From contig CAYVBY010000009.1 in assembly GCA_964449895.1 (NCBI GenBank), positions 1-64,000 on the forward strand: a stretch of 64,000 nt of DNA, read 5' to 3'. The notes under the pieces are model-generated. The model had not been told where the DNA came from and ran no database searches. It saw only the letters and a program-made list of their open reading frames with translations. This document shows, piece by piece, positions 33,378-43,223 of the stretch. This DNA is from Intestinibacter sp964449895. Lineage in GTDB: Bacteria; Bacillota; Clostridia; Peptostreptococcales; Peptostreptococcaceae. The first letter of the stretch is position 1; the number at the start of each line of letters is the position of its first letter. A program made the translations under genes and the position numbers.

Positions 33378-34217
33378 TTATGCGTAGATTATAAGTACTC
33401 CAACTAATATTCCTATGATAGTTGAAAATGCTGGTAATTTACTACGATAAAGTAAAATTGCTTGAGGTAGTATTTCGCCAAATACTACATATAGCATAGC
33501 ACCACTAGCAAAGCAAAGACTAATGGCTAATCCTAAAGGACCTAAATCTCCAATAAAATAACCAAGTATTCCTCCAATAATAGTAGGAGTACCACTTAGA
33601 GCAGTTATTAAAATTGCCTTTGATTTAGGCATACCACCACTAATTAAAGGCACAGACACTGCCATACCTTCAGGAATATTATGAAGACCAATAAGTATAG
33701 ACAACATCAATGCTGAATTTACTAATATACCATCAGTATTTGCAAAAGAAGCGCCTATTGTCATACCTTCTGGAACATTGTGAAGAGCTATTGCACAAGC
33801 CATAACGAAACCAGCAACAAATAAAGATATAGAGTTATCATTATTTTTTATATGTTCATTTAAGTGGTTACTATGTATTAATTCGTCTAATGCATCAGCT
33901 GTTTGAGGATGATTAGAATCGATATGTGGTACTTCGGGATTAGTTCGTTTATCTATTATATAATTTAGTAGATATACAATAACTACACCCAAAAGTATTG
34001 TTAATATAATAATACTTAAATCTGTATTTGTATCGATTGCTCCTAAAACTAAGTCAAAGCATACTATACTAATCATTACTCCACCAGCAAAGCTTAGAAG
34101 TAAGCTTACTGTTCGGCTAGAATCTTTTTTAAATAATGCACCTACAATTCCGCCTAATCCAGTTCCCATAGCACCTGCAATAGTTGTAACTAAAATTAGA
34201 GTTCCTATATTTTTCAT
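33378..34217 (-). CDS. ZIP-family metal transporter
   Basis: The 279-residue membrane protein has eight hydrophobic segments. The two signature metal sites are HNVPEG at residues 146-151 and HNIPEG at 179-184, in the fourth and fifth helices. A His-rich cytoplasmic loop (residues 98-124, with HIDSNHP and HSNHLNEH) is a typical metal-binding regulator loop. It imports divalent metal such as zinc, possibly also iron or manganese. It is transcribed alone. Confidence 0.9.
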   Translation of the reverse strand: MKNIGTLILVTTIAGAMGTGLGGIVGALFKKDSSRTVSLLLSFAGGVMISIVCFDLVLGAIDTNTDLSIIILTILLGVVIVYLLNYIIDKRTNPEVPHIDSNHPQTADALDELIHSNHLNEHIKNNDNSISLFVAGFVMACAIALHNVPEGMTIGASFANTDGILVNSALMLSILIGLHNIPEGMAVSVPLISGGMPKSKAILITALSGTPTIIGGILGYFIGDLGPLGLAISLCFASGAMLYVVFGEILPQAILLYRSKLPAFSTIIGILVGVLIIYA

Positions 34218-34468
34218 TTTTTATCCCCCGAAATATTTATAATATATTGTTACCATTTTTTATTATAACATAGTATTTATTTAAATTAATTAAGAGAATA
34301 ATAATGTTTAGATGATATAGTATAATATTTGATAATATAATTAAAACAAAGAATTTTTGGCTTGAGTAGAATTTATCGTAAAAATATGTTTAATTAAAAA
34401 ATATTGGGGTATACTATTTTCGTAACTTTATAATATAAAATATATACAACAGACATCAGGAGGACAAA

Positions 34469-34642
34469 ATGGAAGACAGAATAATATGTGCTTGTATGGA
34501 TATAAGCTACGAAGACATAAAAAAAGCTATACAAGAAGGTGCTAAAACTTTAGAAGATATTAAAGAAGCAACAGAAGCAGGTACTATATGTGGTATGTGC
34601 GAAGATGAAATACAAGAAGTAATAGACGAATTACTAAAATAG
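34469..34642 (+). CDS. BFD-like [2Fe-2S]-binding small protein
   Basis: This gene encodes 57 residues and has AGGAGG before the ATG. Four cysteines (7, 9, 41 and 44) in the CAC and CGMC pattern match the bacterioferritin-associated ferredoxin / NifU-middle fold, which holds one [2Fe-2S] cluster. In between are two acidic helices. It may donate electrons for release of stored iron, or serve a nitrite/opine-type oxidoreductase as a separate subunit, but no such partner is nearby. It lies between a ZIP transporter (divergent) and the Bce module, with its own terminator, so it is a single-gene unit. Confidence 0.82.
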   Translation: MEDRIICACMDISYEDIKKAIQEGAKTLEDIKEATEAGTICGMCEDEIQEVIDELLK

Positions 34643-34671
34643 CAAAATTAATTACCTAAATAGCTTAAATT

Positions 34672-34722
34672 AAAAAGCTTTCACTTAATCTACATAATAA
34701 ATATATAAAGTGAAAGCTTTTT
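34672..34722. terminator. Two-way terminator
   Basis: AAAAAGCTTTCACTT and AAGTGAAAGCTTTTT are exact 15-base arms. It ends the BFD gene and the minus-strand Bce permease gene. Confidence 0.88.
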
Positions 34723-34798
34723 ATAGCATATAAAAAATTATATTTCATTTATATTAATTTATTTTTTATGATTATAAATTAATATAAAATTATCTATT

Positions 34799-36817
34799 TT
34801 AACTAACTATTTTATAGTAGCTTTTAGCTGTGATTTTATAAACTATTGCATAAAATACTGAGAATATCAAAAATCCTCCAACGGTTGCCATTCCAAATAA
34901 TTTAATATTTGTAAGATTTAATATAGCTAATAATCTAGTTATAAATGGAAATGCAAATGTTATATGAATACCAGCTACAATCAGTGGTAAGAAGAAAACT
35001 GTAAGTACTTGAGAGTGTATAGATTGTTTGATTTCTTTATGGCTTATTCCTACATTTTGCATTATTTCAAATCTACCTTTGTCATCGTATCCTTCAGAAA
35101 TTTGTTTATAATACATAATTAGTATAGTTGCTATTATAAATAGAACTCCTAAAAATACACCTACAAAATAAAGTCCACCGTATATTCCTATAAAATTATT
35201 TTTTTCAGTTTCACGACAATCGAGAGATCCTTCATATATGAATTTATTTGTATTTTCTTCATACGTACTCATTTTTTGTATATCATTTTCAAATTTAGTA
35301 TTTATATCTATTATTTTTTTAGAATTTACATCTACATTAAATGCATAGTAATATTTTATATCAGATGCCATATCACCATACTTATCTTTTTGAAATTTAT
35401 CTAAATCATTTAAAACAGTAAAATCTTTAACTATTATAAAATGACTACTAGCAACATTAGATGCCATAAATCTATTATTAGGAAAATCATCAAATATTTC
35501 TTTAATTTTAAATGTTTTATCTGAAATTTTCATTTCTTTCATATTGTATTTATCTCGATTGGAATAAATTAAAACTTCATCTTTTTTTAGTATTTTATTT
35601 GAATTAGTCATTTTATTATAATCATCTACAGTTATAAAAAATAAGTTTCTAATTTTATTTAACATATTTGAGTATGCAGGATTGTCTCTATCTAATATGA
35701 ATGTATCTTTATTTTCTACAGCAGCAAAACTTAAATAAGTATATTCAATAATATCTTTTGCTTCTGCTTGATTTTCATCTAGAGTGTTATTTATCCACGA
35801 TTTTAAATCAGTTGAAGATTTTTCAGAATTAGAAAATGGTGTAAATGTAAAATCTCTTGGATAATAGTCTTCTAAAACATCATTCATACCCATCCATAGT
35901 GAAAAAGTAGATGAAATCATTACTAATACCATAGTTGACAAAATACATATATTAGCTAGACCTACTGAATTTTGCTTCATACGATATATCATACCTGAGA
36001 TAGATATAAAGTTTTTAGTTTTATAATAGTAATTTTTATTTTTGCGTAAGGCTTTTAATAAAACTATACTGCCTGCTGTAAATAGAAGATAAGTGCCTAT
36101 AATTACTAAAATTACAGCTATAAAGAACATAGTTAATGCAGCTATTGGATTAGTAGTTGTAAGTGAAATATAATAACCTGTTCCTAAGCATATAGCACCG
36201 ATTAGTGCTAATAGCCATTTTGCTTTTGGTTCTTTTTCTCCTATTGTGCTACCTTGAAGTAGTTCTATTGGTTTAGATAGATGAATTTGTCTTATACTAT
36301 TTAAGAAAATCAGTACAAATATGCAAGAAAATAAAGTCAATGTAGCTGGAAACGATTCTGGAGATATATGAAATCCTAGAGGAATTTCTACTGTAAACAT
36401 AGATAATATTATTAAAAGCATTAGTTTATCAAATAAAATTCCTGATATAAGACCTAAGCTCAAGCTTATCGTACTGATGATAAGAGTTTCGCATAATACA
36501 ATTATAGATATATGCTTTTTCTCCATACCTAGGATATTATAAAGTCCAAATTCCTTTTTTCTACGCTTCATTAGAAAACTGTTTGTATAAAATAAGAATA
36601 TTATTGCAAATATTCCACATACCCATGTTCCTAAAAATAATATATACTTCATTGAATCTGTACCACATGCTTTAGATATATTTGGATTATTTCCTAGTGA
36701 ACATATAATATAGAACATAGATATTGTAAGAATTGATGCAATTATATAAGGAATATAAGTTTTTGTATTTTTCTTTATGTTTGTAATTGCTAGTTTAAAA
36801 TAAAAGAATTTACTCAT
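34799..36817 (-). CDS. Bce-type ABC permease (FtsX/MacB fold)
   Basis: The 672-residue membrane protein is of the BceB type. It has a first helix near 25-42, a cluster of helices up to about 310 (including KRRKKEFGLYNILGMEKKHI, the FtsX-like loop near 87), a large extracellular domain of about 200 residues (320 to 530), and three closing helices after 545 with the second YKQISEGYDDKGRFEIMQNV loop. Such permeases sense antimicrobial peptides and free their lipid targets. The start at 36817 overlaps the end of the ATPase gene; a GTG four codons earlier is an alternative. Partners are encoded upstream in the same direction. Confidence 0.87.
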   Translation of the reverse strand: MSKFFYFKLAITNIKKNTKTYIPYIIASILTISMFYIICSLGNNPNISKACGTDSMKYILFLGTWVCGIFAIIFLFYTNSFLMKRRKKEFGLYNILGMEKKHISIIVLCETLIISTISLSLGLISGILFDKLMLLIILSMFTVEIPLGFHISPESFPATLTLFSCIFVLIFLNSIRQIHLSKPIELLQGSTIGEKEPKAKWLLALIGAICLGTGYYISLTTTNPIAALTMFFIAVILVIIGTYLLFTAGSIVLLKALRKNKNYYYKTKNFISISGMIYRMKQNSVGLANICILSTMVLVMISSTFSLWMGMNDVLEDYYPRDFTFTPFSNSEKSSTDLKSWINNTLDENQAEAKDIIEYTYLSFAAVENKDTFILDRDNPAYSNMLNKIRNLFFITVDDYNKMTNSNKILKKDEVLIYSNRDKYNMKEMKISDKTFKIKEIFDDFPNNRFMASNVASSHFIIVKDFTVLNDLDKFQKDKYGDMASDIKYYYAFNVDVNSKKIIDINTKFENDIQKMSTYEENTNKFIYEGSLDCRETEKNNFIGIYGGLYFVGVFLGVLFIIATILIMYYKQISEGYDDKGRFEIMQNVGISHKEIKQSIHSQVLTVFFLPLIVAGIHITFAFPFITRLLAILNLTNIKLFGMATVGGFLIFSVFYAIVYKITAKSYYKIVS

Positions 36818-37577
36818 TTTTAACACCACCTGTAGCGATTATAGTTAAGGTATCTGAAATTTTTTGGTACATTTCTTGTTGTGTAGAAGATCCTCTATAA
36901 AGTTGATGATATACTTTACCGTCTTTTATAAATAAAACTCTCTTAGCACTACTTGCAGCTTTTGTACTGTGAGTTACCATAACGATTGTTTGACCTTCGT
37001 TATTTATGTCTTGAAATAAATGAAGTAATTCATCGGAAGAATGAGAGTCTAGAGCACCTGTTGGTTCATCTGCTAATATTAATTGAGGGTTTGTTATAAG
37101 TGCTCTTGCTATTGCAGCTCTTTGTTTTTGACCTCCTGATACTTCATAAGGATATTTTTCTAGTAAATCAGAGATGCCTAATTTTTTTGCTAAAGGTTGT
37201 AAAAGTTCATTCATTTCGTTGAATTTCTTTCCTGATAAAACTAATGGTAGAAATATATTATCTTTTAGTGAAAAAGTATCTAGTAAGTTGAAATCCTGGA
37301 ATACGAAACCTAAATTGTTGCGTCGAAATGTTGAAATTTCTTTTTCTTTTATAGATACTATGTTTTTCCCATTTAATAAAACTTCACCACTAGTTGGTTT
37401 GTCTAATGAAGCAAGTATATTAAGAAGGGTAGTTTTTCCTGAGCCAGATTCACCCATTATAGCGACATATTCTCCTTGTTCTACTGAAAAGGATACATCT
37501 GAGAGAGCTTTAACTTGGTTAGAGCCAAAGTGAGTAGTATATACTTTCTTTAAATTATTTACTTCTAAAATTGCCAT
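36810..37577 (-). CDS. Bce-type ABC ATPase
   Basis: The 255-residue protein starts at the ATG preceded by GGAGG; an earlier in-frame ATG overlaps that site. Walker A GESGSGKTT is at residues 42-50, the signature is VSGGQKQRAAIARAL near 140, and Walker B is LILADEPTGALD near 164 (the GALD form is typical of MacB/LolD/BceA ATPases). It pairs with the overlapping permease gene. Together they act against peptide antibiotics such as bacitracin-like or lantibiotic compounds in homologous modules. Confidence 0.9.
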   Translation of the reverse strand: MAILEVNNLKKVYTTHFGSNQVKALSDVSFSVEQGEYVAIMGESGSGKTTLLNILASLDKPTSGEVLLNGKNIVSIKEKEISTFRRNNLGFVFQDFNLLDTFSLKDNIFLPLVLSGKKFNEMNELLQPLAKKLGISDLLEKYPYEVSGGQKQRAAIARALITNPQLILADEPTGALDSHSSDELLHLFQDINNEGQTIVMVTHSTKAASSAKRVLFIKDGKVYHQLYRGSSTQQEMYQKISDTLTIIATGGVKNE

Positions 37578-37717
37578 TTTATAAACCTCCATTTATTTAA
37601 ATTTGTGTAATTTCTTATTTATGAGTTAATTATAGCAAAAGGGAGAAATGCTTAACCATTTCTTTGGCTTACATTTCTCCCTCTAAACTTACATTCGTGT
37701 AATATTAAGTTGTGATT

Positions 37718-38731
37718 TTATTCTACATTTAAATTTATAACAGATAAATCTAGAATTACTTTAGTTTTTACTCCTATTTCAGATTCTATAGAAATTCTGT
37801 GAGAAAGTTTTGTCATTATTTTTTTGCATAGATAAAGTCCTAGACCGGTTGCTTTTTTATCTGTTCTGCCGTTGTATCCAGTAAACCCTTTTTCAAAAAT
37901 TCTAGGGATATCTTCTTTAGAGATTCCTATGCCTGTATCTTCTATAATTAGCTTTTTGTCTTCTAATGAATAAATTGATATTTTACCTTTATTAGTGTAT
38001 TTAATTGCATTAGAAAGTAGCTGCTCTATTACAAATACAAGCCATTTTTCGTCAGTTATAACTTTGTAATTTGTAGCTTTAAAATCTAATGCTATTTTTT
38101 TTCTAATAAAAAGTGGAGCATATTTTCTAATAGCTTGTCTTATTATATCGTCTAAATCATATTCTTTTATTACGAAATCATTTTCACTGTTATCTAGTCT
38201 TATATAAGAAAGTACCATTTCTACATATTGCTCGATTTTGAATAGTTCTAAAGAAAGATCATTTGATATTTCACTTTCTGAAGTTTGTATTAGTAATTTT
38301 ATAGCTGATATAGGTGTTTTAATTTGATGTACCCACATTGTGTAGTAATCGAGCATATCTGTTTTATATATATCTGATTTAGAAATATAATTTTTATATT
38401 CTTTTTCTATATTTAAAATTAAATTAGTGTAATCATTCTCTATTAAATTTTCAGGTATTGGCAAATTATTTAATGATACAGAAATTTCGTTTTGAAGATT
38501 ATATAGTTTTATATGTTTTTTATAGTAGTTTGTAAAATTTATACATATAAAAATTACACCTATAAAAATACATAGAATTGATGAATACAAAATAGCTTCA
38601 AATTCTAAATTATATAGATAAAATACTATGTAAAATATAAGAGTAAATACTATAAATAAAATAATTGATTTTATGTATTGTTTTATATAATTGATGATTA
38701 TATTTTTAGGTTTAATCTCGTAATTATTCAT
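37718..38731 (-). CDS. Bce-type intramembrane-sensing histidine kinase
   Basis: The 337-residue protein has two helices (about 22-42 and 46-66) with almost no outside loop, the mark of intramembrane-sensing kinases that read the state of a Bce transporter. The phosphorylated His is His135 in MWVHQIKTPISA. ATPase boxes follow: EQLLSNAIKYTNKG (N box), IIEDTGIGI (G1), IFEKGFTGYNGR (F) and ATGLGLYL (G2). It would phosphorylate the response regulator encoded 13 bases upstream when the permease meets its peptide. Confidence 0.9.
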   Translation of the reverse strand: MNNYEIKPKNIIINYIKQYIKSIILFIVFTLIFYIVFYLYNLEFEAILYSSILCIFIGVIFICINFTNYYKKHIKLYNLQNEISVSLNNLPIPENLIENDYTNLILNIEKEYKNYISKSDIYKTDMLDYYTMWVHQIKTPISAIKLLIQTSESEISNDLSLELFKIEQYVEMVLSYIRLDNSENDFVIKEYDLDDIIRQAIRKYAPLFIRKKIALDFKATNYKVITDEKWLVFVIEQLLSNAIKYTNKGKISIYSLEDKKLIIEDTGIGISKEDIPRIFEKGFTGYNGRTDKKATGLGLYLCKKIMTKLSHRISIESEIGVKTKVILDLSVINLNVE

Positions 38732-38744
38732 ATTATCAATCCTC

Positions 38745-39416
38745 TCAATCTATAATATATCCAAGACCTTTTTTTGTTTTGATAAAATTTTTAAGTCCAA
38801 TACCCTCTAATTTTCTGCGAAGTCTAGTTACATTTACATTTAAAGTATTTTCTTCTACATAATTATCAGTTTCCCATAATTTTATCATTAGATTATCTCT
38901 ACTTACTGTTTTTCCTTTGTTTTCGAGAAGTGTTTGTAATATTTTATATTCATTTTTAGTTAATTCAATTTTATTGTCTTTATATGAGATAGAATTATCA
39001 TTTATATTCAAAATAGCACCATTATGCTCTAATAAATTAGATTGATTTGAAAAATCGTAAGTACGTCTTAGTATAGCTTGAATTTTAGCAATTAAAACAT
39101 GTAAGTCAAAAGGTTTAGCTATAAAATCGTCTCCCCCCATATTCATTGCCATTACAATATTGAGATTGTCAGAGGCAGAAGAAATAAATACTATTGGAAC
39201 TTTAGATAATTTTCTGATTTCAGTACACCAGTGATAGCCATTAAAAAATGGAAGAGTAATATCTAAAAGGACTAATTGTGGATTAAACTCTACAAATTGA
39301 GGTATAATATCTTGAAAATATGTAATTCTTCTAGAGGTAAATCCCCAATTAATAATTTCTTTTTCTATTGATTTTGCTATAATTTCATCGTCTTCTACAA
39401 TTAAAATTTTATACAT
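38745..39416 (-). CDS. Bce-type response regulator (OmpR family)
   Basis: The 223-residue protein has a receiver domain with the acidic pair in IVEDDE, the phosphorylated Asp52 in VLLDITLPFFNG, and the switch residues in FISSASD and IAKPFD. The C-terminal OmpR-type winged helix includes KNEYKILQTLLENKGKTVSR and the late RLRRKLEGIGLKNFIKTKKG. It is the first gene of the four-gene minus-strand module and should activate the transporter genes. Confidence 0.92.
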   Translation of the reverse strand: MYKILIVEDDEIIAKSIEKEIINWGFTSRRITYFQDIIPQFVEFNPQLVLLDITLPFFNGYHWCTEIRKLSKVPIVFISSASDNLNIVMAMNMGGDDFIAKPFDLHVLIAKIQAILRRTYDFSNQSNLLEHNGAILNINDNSISYKDNKIELTKNEYKILQTLLENKGKTVSRDNLMIKLWETDNYVEENTLNVNVTRLRRKLEGIGLKNFIKTKKGLGYIID

Positions 39417-39993
39417 GAAAAGCTCCTTTCGTATTTATAATAAAAATTTTACTATTGTATAAATTATATACTTATTTTTAATTCATATCATAAAAATATT
39501 TTGATTGCAAAAATGTAAGAATTTATATGAAAATATATTAATAAAATATTTTATAAAATCAAAATAAATATAAAATTAAAAAATAAAAAAATAAATAAAT
39601 TTGTAAAATCAAAAAATAAAAAAAATTTAAAAATAAAAAGGAGTTTGAAAGTAAATATAGAATTTTTAAAATTAAGATTATCTTCCTTAATATTTTCAAT
39701 ATACATTTCAATCTCAAATATTGTTTAAAAATCAAAGAGTAAGTGGTATTACTTTTTAGATTTATAAACTTGAATAAAATCAGAGGGCGTAAACTTACAA
39801 AATCTGTATTTTATAATAATTTAGTTGGTGTTATCACCAACTTTTTTTTTGAAAAAAATATTATTAAAATTTTAATATCAATTCACATTAAAAATATAGA
39901 AAATAGATAAAAAAATATCATAAAATGAATAAAATTCCCTTTTTTTAAACTATAATAAACATAAGAGGATTTATTTTAAAGGGGGTATGCTTT
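39417..39993. other. Very A-rich gap with an orphan terminator
   Basis: From about 39530 to 39650 the sequence is nearly all A and T with runs of A on the plus strand, a likely bent-DNA stretch. Between 39660 and 39820 no convincing gene is seen. A strong terminator at 39823-39850 belongs to no annotated gene, so an unannotated short transcript may end there. The promoter of the ADP-ribosylglycohydrolase gene should lie near 39930. Confidence 0.5.
39823..39850 (+). terminator. Orphan terminator
   Basis: AGTTGGTG and CACCAACT are exact arms around TTAT, followed by eight T. No gene precedes it on the plus strand. Confidence 0.75.
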
Positions 39994-40944
39994 ATGAATA
40001 AAGTATGTTATCCAAAAAATAAGGTTTTAGGTGGTATTTGGGGATTGATTATAGGTGATGCTGTTGGGGTACCGTATGAATTTAACCCAAAAGAAAAAAT
40101 TCCTGAGTTAGATAAAATAGATATAATTACTCCAAAGAATTTTATAAAAACTTATAGTGATATTCCTTTTGGTACATACTCAGATGATAGTGCTCAATTT
40201 TTATGCATTATGGATAGCTATATAAACTGTAATGGATTTGATATAGATGATGTAGCTAAGAAATTTTTAGCTTGGTTATCTGATGGATTATGGGCAGTCG
40301 ATGGAAAGATTTTTGATGTAGGTAGACAAACTTTAAAATCATTAGCAGAATATGCAAGAGGCACAAGTCCAAGAAAATCTGGATTATGTGAACCTGAAGG
40401 AAAAGGCAATGGAGCTTTAATGAGAACATTAGCTGTAGCTCTTCTTGAAAATGAAGGAGATGTAAATTTAGTTATTAATTCTCATGAACAATCTATGATT
40501 ACACATGGTCATATTTGCAATCAAGTATGTTGTGCATTTTATAATTTAATAGCAAAATATATGCTTGAAGGTATGGACTTTGAAGAAGCTTATACTACAG
40601 CTATTGAATCCCTTAGAAGTATATACAAATACAAACCATCATATTTAGAAGAATTTGAAAATAACATTTTACCAGATGGAAATATAGTTGAAAAAGGCAC
40701 TGGATATGTATTGGATTGCTTAAAGACAGCATTTAAAGTTATTAGAGAAAGTAATTCTTATGAAGAAGCCATAAAAAAAGCTATATCTTATGGTAATGAT
40801 ACTGATACAACAGCAGCTGTTGTGGGAGGTCTTGCTGGGATTATTTATGGATTTGAAGGAATACCTAATAGATGGTATGAATTAATTAGAGGCAAAGAAG
40901 AAGTAATAGACTTAATAAATAAAATAGAATTTGAAGAAATCTAG
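39994..40944 (+). CDS. ADP-ribosylglycohydrolase (DraG family)
   Basis: The 316-residue protein has AAAGGGGG before the ATG. The metal-binding motifs of the family are visible: GLIIGDAVGVPYEF near residue 17, GTYSDDSAQF near 62 and YGNDTDTTAAVVGGLAG near 263, the last holding the Mg2+ aspartates. GNGALMR near 142 and a central HEQSMITHG are also typical. It removes ADP-ribose from proteins or small molecules; the target (for example nitrogenase reductase in DraG) cannot be inferred here. It is a single gene; its stop lies in the left arm of its terminator. Confidence 0.9.
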   Translation: MNKVCYPKNKVLGGIWGLIIGDAVGVPYEFNPKEKIPELDKIDIITPKNFIKTYSDIPFGTYSDDSAQFLCIMDSYINCNGFDIDDVAKKFLAWLSDGLWAVDGKIFDVGRQTLKSLAEYARGTSPRKSGLCEPEGKGNGALMRTLAVALLENEGDVNLVINSHEQSMITHGHICNQVCCAFYNLIAKYMLEGMDFEEAYTTAIESLRSIYKYKPSYLEEFENNILPDGNIVEKGTGYVLDCLKTAFKVIRESNSYEEAIKKAISYGNDTDTTAAVVGGLAGIIYGFEGIPNRWYELIRGKEEVIDLINKIEFEEI

Positions 40945-40964
40945 ATTTTTATCTAGATTTTTTT
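40938..40964 (+). terminator. Terminator of the ADP-ribosylglycohydrolase gene
   Basis: AATCTAGAT and ATCTAGATT are exact arms around TTTT, with a T-tract. The stop codon is inside the left arm. Confidence 0.82.
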
Positions 40965-41102
40965 GTTAATAATTTCCTTAAAAGTAATATTAAATAATAT
41001 CAAAAGATGATAAAATAATTAGAATGTAATAAGAAGTTATTACTATAAAAATATAGGTTATTGAAAAATATTATGGTTAAAATAGGGCACTAGGAGGAAA
41101 AT

Positions 41103-41900
41103 ATGGTTAAAATAATAGCTACAGATATGGATGGAACATTATTAGATAGTCAAAAAAACTTTCCTAAAGACATGGATTATGTTCTAGAAAAATTAAATGA
41201 AAAAAATGTTAGATTTATAGTTGCAAGTGGTAGACAATATTATAATTTATTTGAGATATTTAAAAAGTTTAATCAAGAATTTATTTATATAAGTGAAAAT
41301 GGGGCTATGGTTTTAGATAATGATAAATTAATATATTTTAACGAAATAGAAGGAGAAAAATTATTTAAACCTATTGAGATAGCTAGAAAAATAAAAGGTA
41401 CTTCAATAGTGTTATGTGGAGAAAAAGCTGCATATACTGAAAATACTGGTGAATTTTTTAAAAATAATGCTTTTATGTATTATGAAAATTTAGAAGTGTT
41501 AGATGACGTATTAGATGTTGTAAGAGAAGGTAGAGATAGAATTTGTAAGATCGCATTATTCCACGACAAAAATTCAGAAAAATATTTATCTCATGAATTT
41601 AGCGAGGTAGAGGATGACTTTTTAATTTGTGTATCTGGTGAATTTTGGATGGATTTTATGAATAAAGGTGTAAATAAAGGTGAGGCTATTAAAAGAATAC
41701 AACAATATTACGAAGTATCTTATGATGAGACAATGGCATTTGGAGATTATTTAAATGATTATGAAATGCTTCAAAGCTGTAAATACAGTTATGCTATGGA
41801 AAATGCACATCCAAAACTAAAGGAAATCAGTAATTTCCAAGCTAAATCAAATGATGAAAATGGAGTTATGGAAGTTATAAAGGATTACTTTAAAATTTAA
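41103..41900 (+). CDS. Cof-type HAD phosphatase
   Basis: The 265-residue protein has AGGAGG before the ATG. HAD motifs are: DMDGTLLDS (motif I) at residues 8-16, VASGRQ near 40 (motif II), a Lys in MNKGVNKGEAI near 199 (motif III), and GDYLNDYEML near 222 (motif IV). The insert between them is a C2B cap. Such enzymes dephosphorylate sugar phosphates, FMN or pyridoxal phosphate. The physiological substrate is unknown. Confidence 0.9.
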   Translation: MVKIIATDMDGTLLDSQKNFPKDMDYVLEKLNEKNVRFIVASGRQYYNLFEIFKKFNQEFIYISENGAMVLDNDKLIYFNEIEGEKLFKPIEIARKIKGTSIVLCGEKAAYTENTGEFFKNNAFMYYENLEVLDDVLDVVREGRDRICKIALFHDKNSEKYLSHEFSEVEDDFLICVSGEFWMDFMNKGVNKGEAIKRIQQYYEVSYDETMAFGDYLNDYEMLQSCKYSYAMENAHPKLKEISNFQAKSNDENGVMEVIKDYFKI

Positions 41901-41984
41901 TTATTTGGATATAATAATAAAAAAATACTTAAATTTAAGTAAAAAAATCTCTAAAAGATTTATTTTATGAAAGAGAGGACTGCT

Positions 41985-43139
41985 ATGTTTGTAGATAGCC
42001 AAGAAATAAAGGATGTAGTTTTTGAGGTTATAAAAATAAGAAGGCATATACATATGTACCCAGAATTAAGTGAGCAAGAGTACGAAACATCTAAATTTAT
42101 AAAAAAATGTTTAGAAGAAATTGGGCTAGAAGCAGAAATAGTAGGAGACACAGGTGTTGTATCTATGTTAATGAATGATCCAAGTTTTCCTACAGTTGCA
42201 CTTAGAGCAGAGATGGATGCACTACCTATAGAAGAAGAAACAAGTTTAAACTTTAAATCTAAAAATAAAGGAGTTATGCATGCATGTAGTCACGATGGAA
42301 TAGTTGCTACTGCATTAGGTGTGGCGAAATTACTTTATAAAAATAAAGATAACTTAAAATGTAATGTTAAATTTATTTTTGAGCCAGCAGAGGAAGTTGG
42401 AAAGGGAGCTAAGAAATTAATAGAACAAAAAGTTTTAGAAAATCCCAAGGTAGACAAGATGGTTATATTCCACTATGCAAACTCGGAGCCAATAGGAATG
42501 GAAATCCAAAAGAGTGTATCTACTGCAACCCTAGGAAGAGTTGGTATCGAAATTACTGGAAAGTCAGCACACTGGGGTGAAGCAGAAAAGGGTATAAATG
42601 CGATATCAGTATCTGCAAAGGTTGTAAGTGCTATAGATGATATCAACGAAGAATTAAAGGATAAGATGCAATTTATACTTGGAATGGGAATTATAAATGG
42701 TGGAGTTAAAAACAATATAATGGCCGAATCTGTTAAATTAGAAGGAACTTTAAGAGCTTTTAGTGATGAGAAATTTACTTATTTACTGACTTATTTACAA
42801 GACAAGATGAAGATAATCGAAAAAGAAACAAATGCAACTATTGATGTAGATTTAATATCACACCTTCCTGGATTGATAAATAATCCAGAATTAGTAAAAA
42901 TGGGAAGTAAAGTTGGCAAGGAAATATTTGGAGATAGATTTGTATTAGGTGAGAAACCTTTCTTAGCAGGAGATAATGCGGCGTATTATTTTAGATTAAT
43001 TCCTGGAGTGAGGATAGTATTTTTCGCCGAAAATGATGGTGAAAATTGGCCTATTCACAATAGCAAATTTGATTTTAATGAGGAGATTTTTCCATATTCT
43101 ATTTGTACACTTTATAATTTGATTTCTATGATGAAATAA
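41985..43139 (+). CDS. M20-family metallopeptidase (amidohydrolase type)
   Basis: The 384-residue protein starts at the ATG preceded by AGAGAGGA; an in-frame ATG six codons earlier overlaps that site. The family blocks are RHIHMYPELSEQEYET near residue 22, RAEMDALPIEEE near 71, HACSHDG near 99 (metal Cys and His present, with Ser replacing the usual Gly), FEPAEEVGKGA near 132, the His of VIFHYANSEP near 160, and PIHNSKFDFNEE near the end. M20D enzymes hydrolyse N-acyl amino acids or aminobenzoyl-type amides. The usual GHT after the HD is GIV here. A terminator follows. Confidence 0.88.
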   Translation: MFVDSQEIKDVVFEVIKIRRHIHMYPELSEQEYETSKFIKKCLEEIGLEAEIVGDTGVVSMLMNDPSFPTVALRAEMDALPIEEETSLNFKSKNKGVMHACSHDGIVATALGVAKLLYKNKDNLKCNVKFIFEPAEEVGKGAKKLIEQKVLENPKVDKMVIFHYANSEPIGMEIQKSVSTATLGRVGIEITGKSAHWGEAEKGINAISVSAKVVSAIDDINEELKDKMQFILGMGIINGGVKNNIMAESVKLEGTLRAFSDEKFTYLLTYLQDKMKIIEKETNATIDVDLISHLPGLINNPELVKMGSKVGKEIFGDRFVLGEKPFLAGDNAAYYFRLIPGVRIVFFAENDGENWPIHNSKFDFNEEIFPYSICTLYNLISMMK

Positions 43140-43170
43140 TTTTTAGACATAAAATTTTATATAATAAATT

Positions 43171-43223
43171 AAAAAAGAGATTTAAAAAACATATGAATTT
43201 GTTTTATAAAATCTCTTTTTTTT
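43171..43223. terminator. Terminator of the M20 gene
   Basis: AAAAAAGAGATTT and AAATCTCTTTTTTTT flank a 24-base loop, with T-tracts on both strands. Confidence 0.75.
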
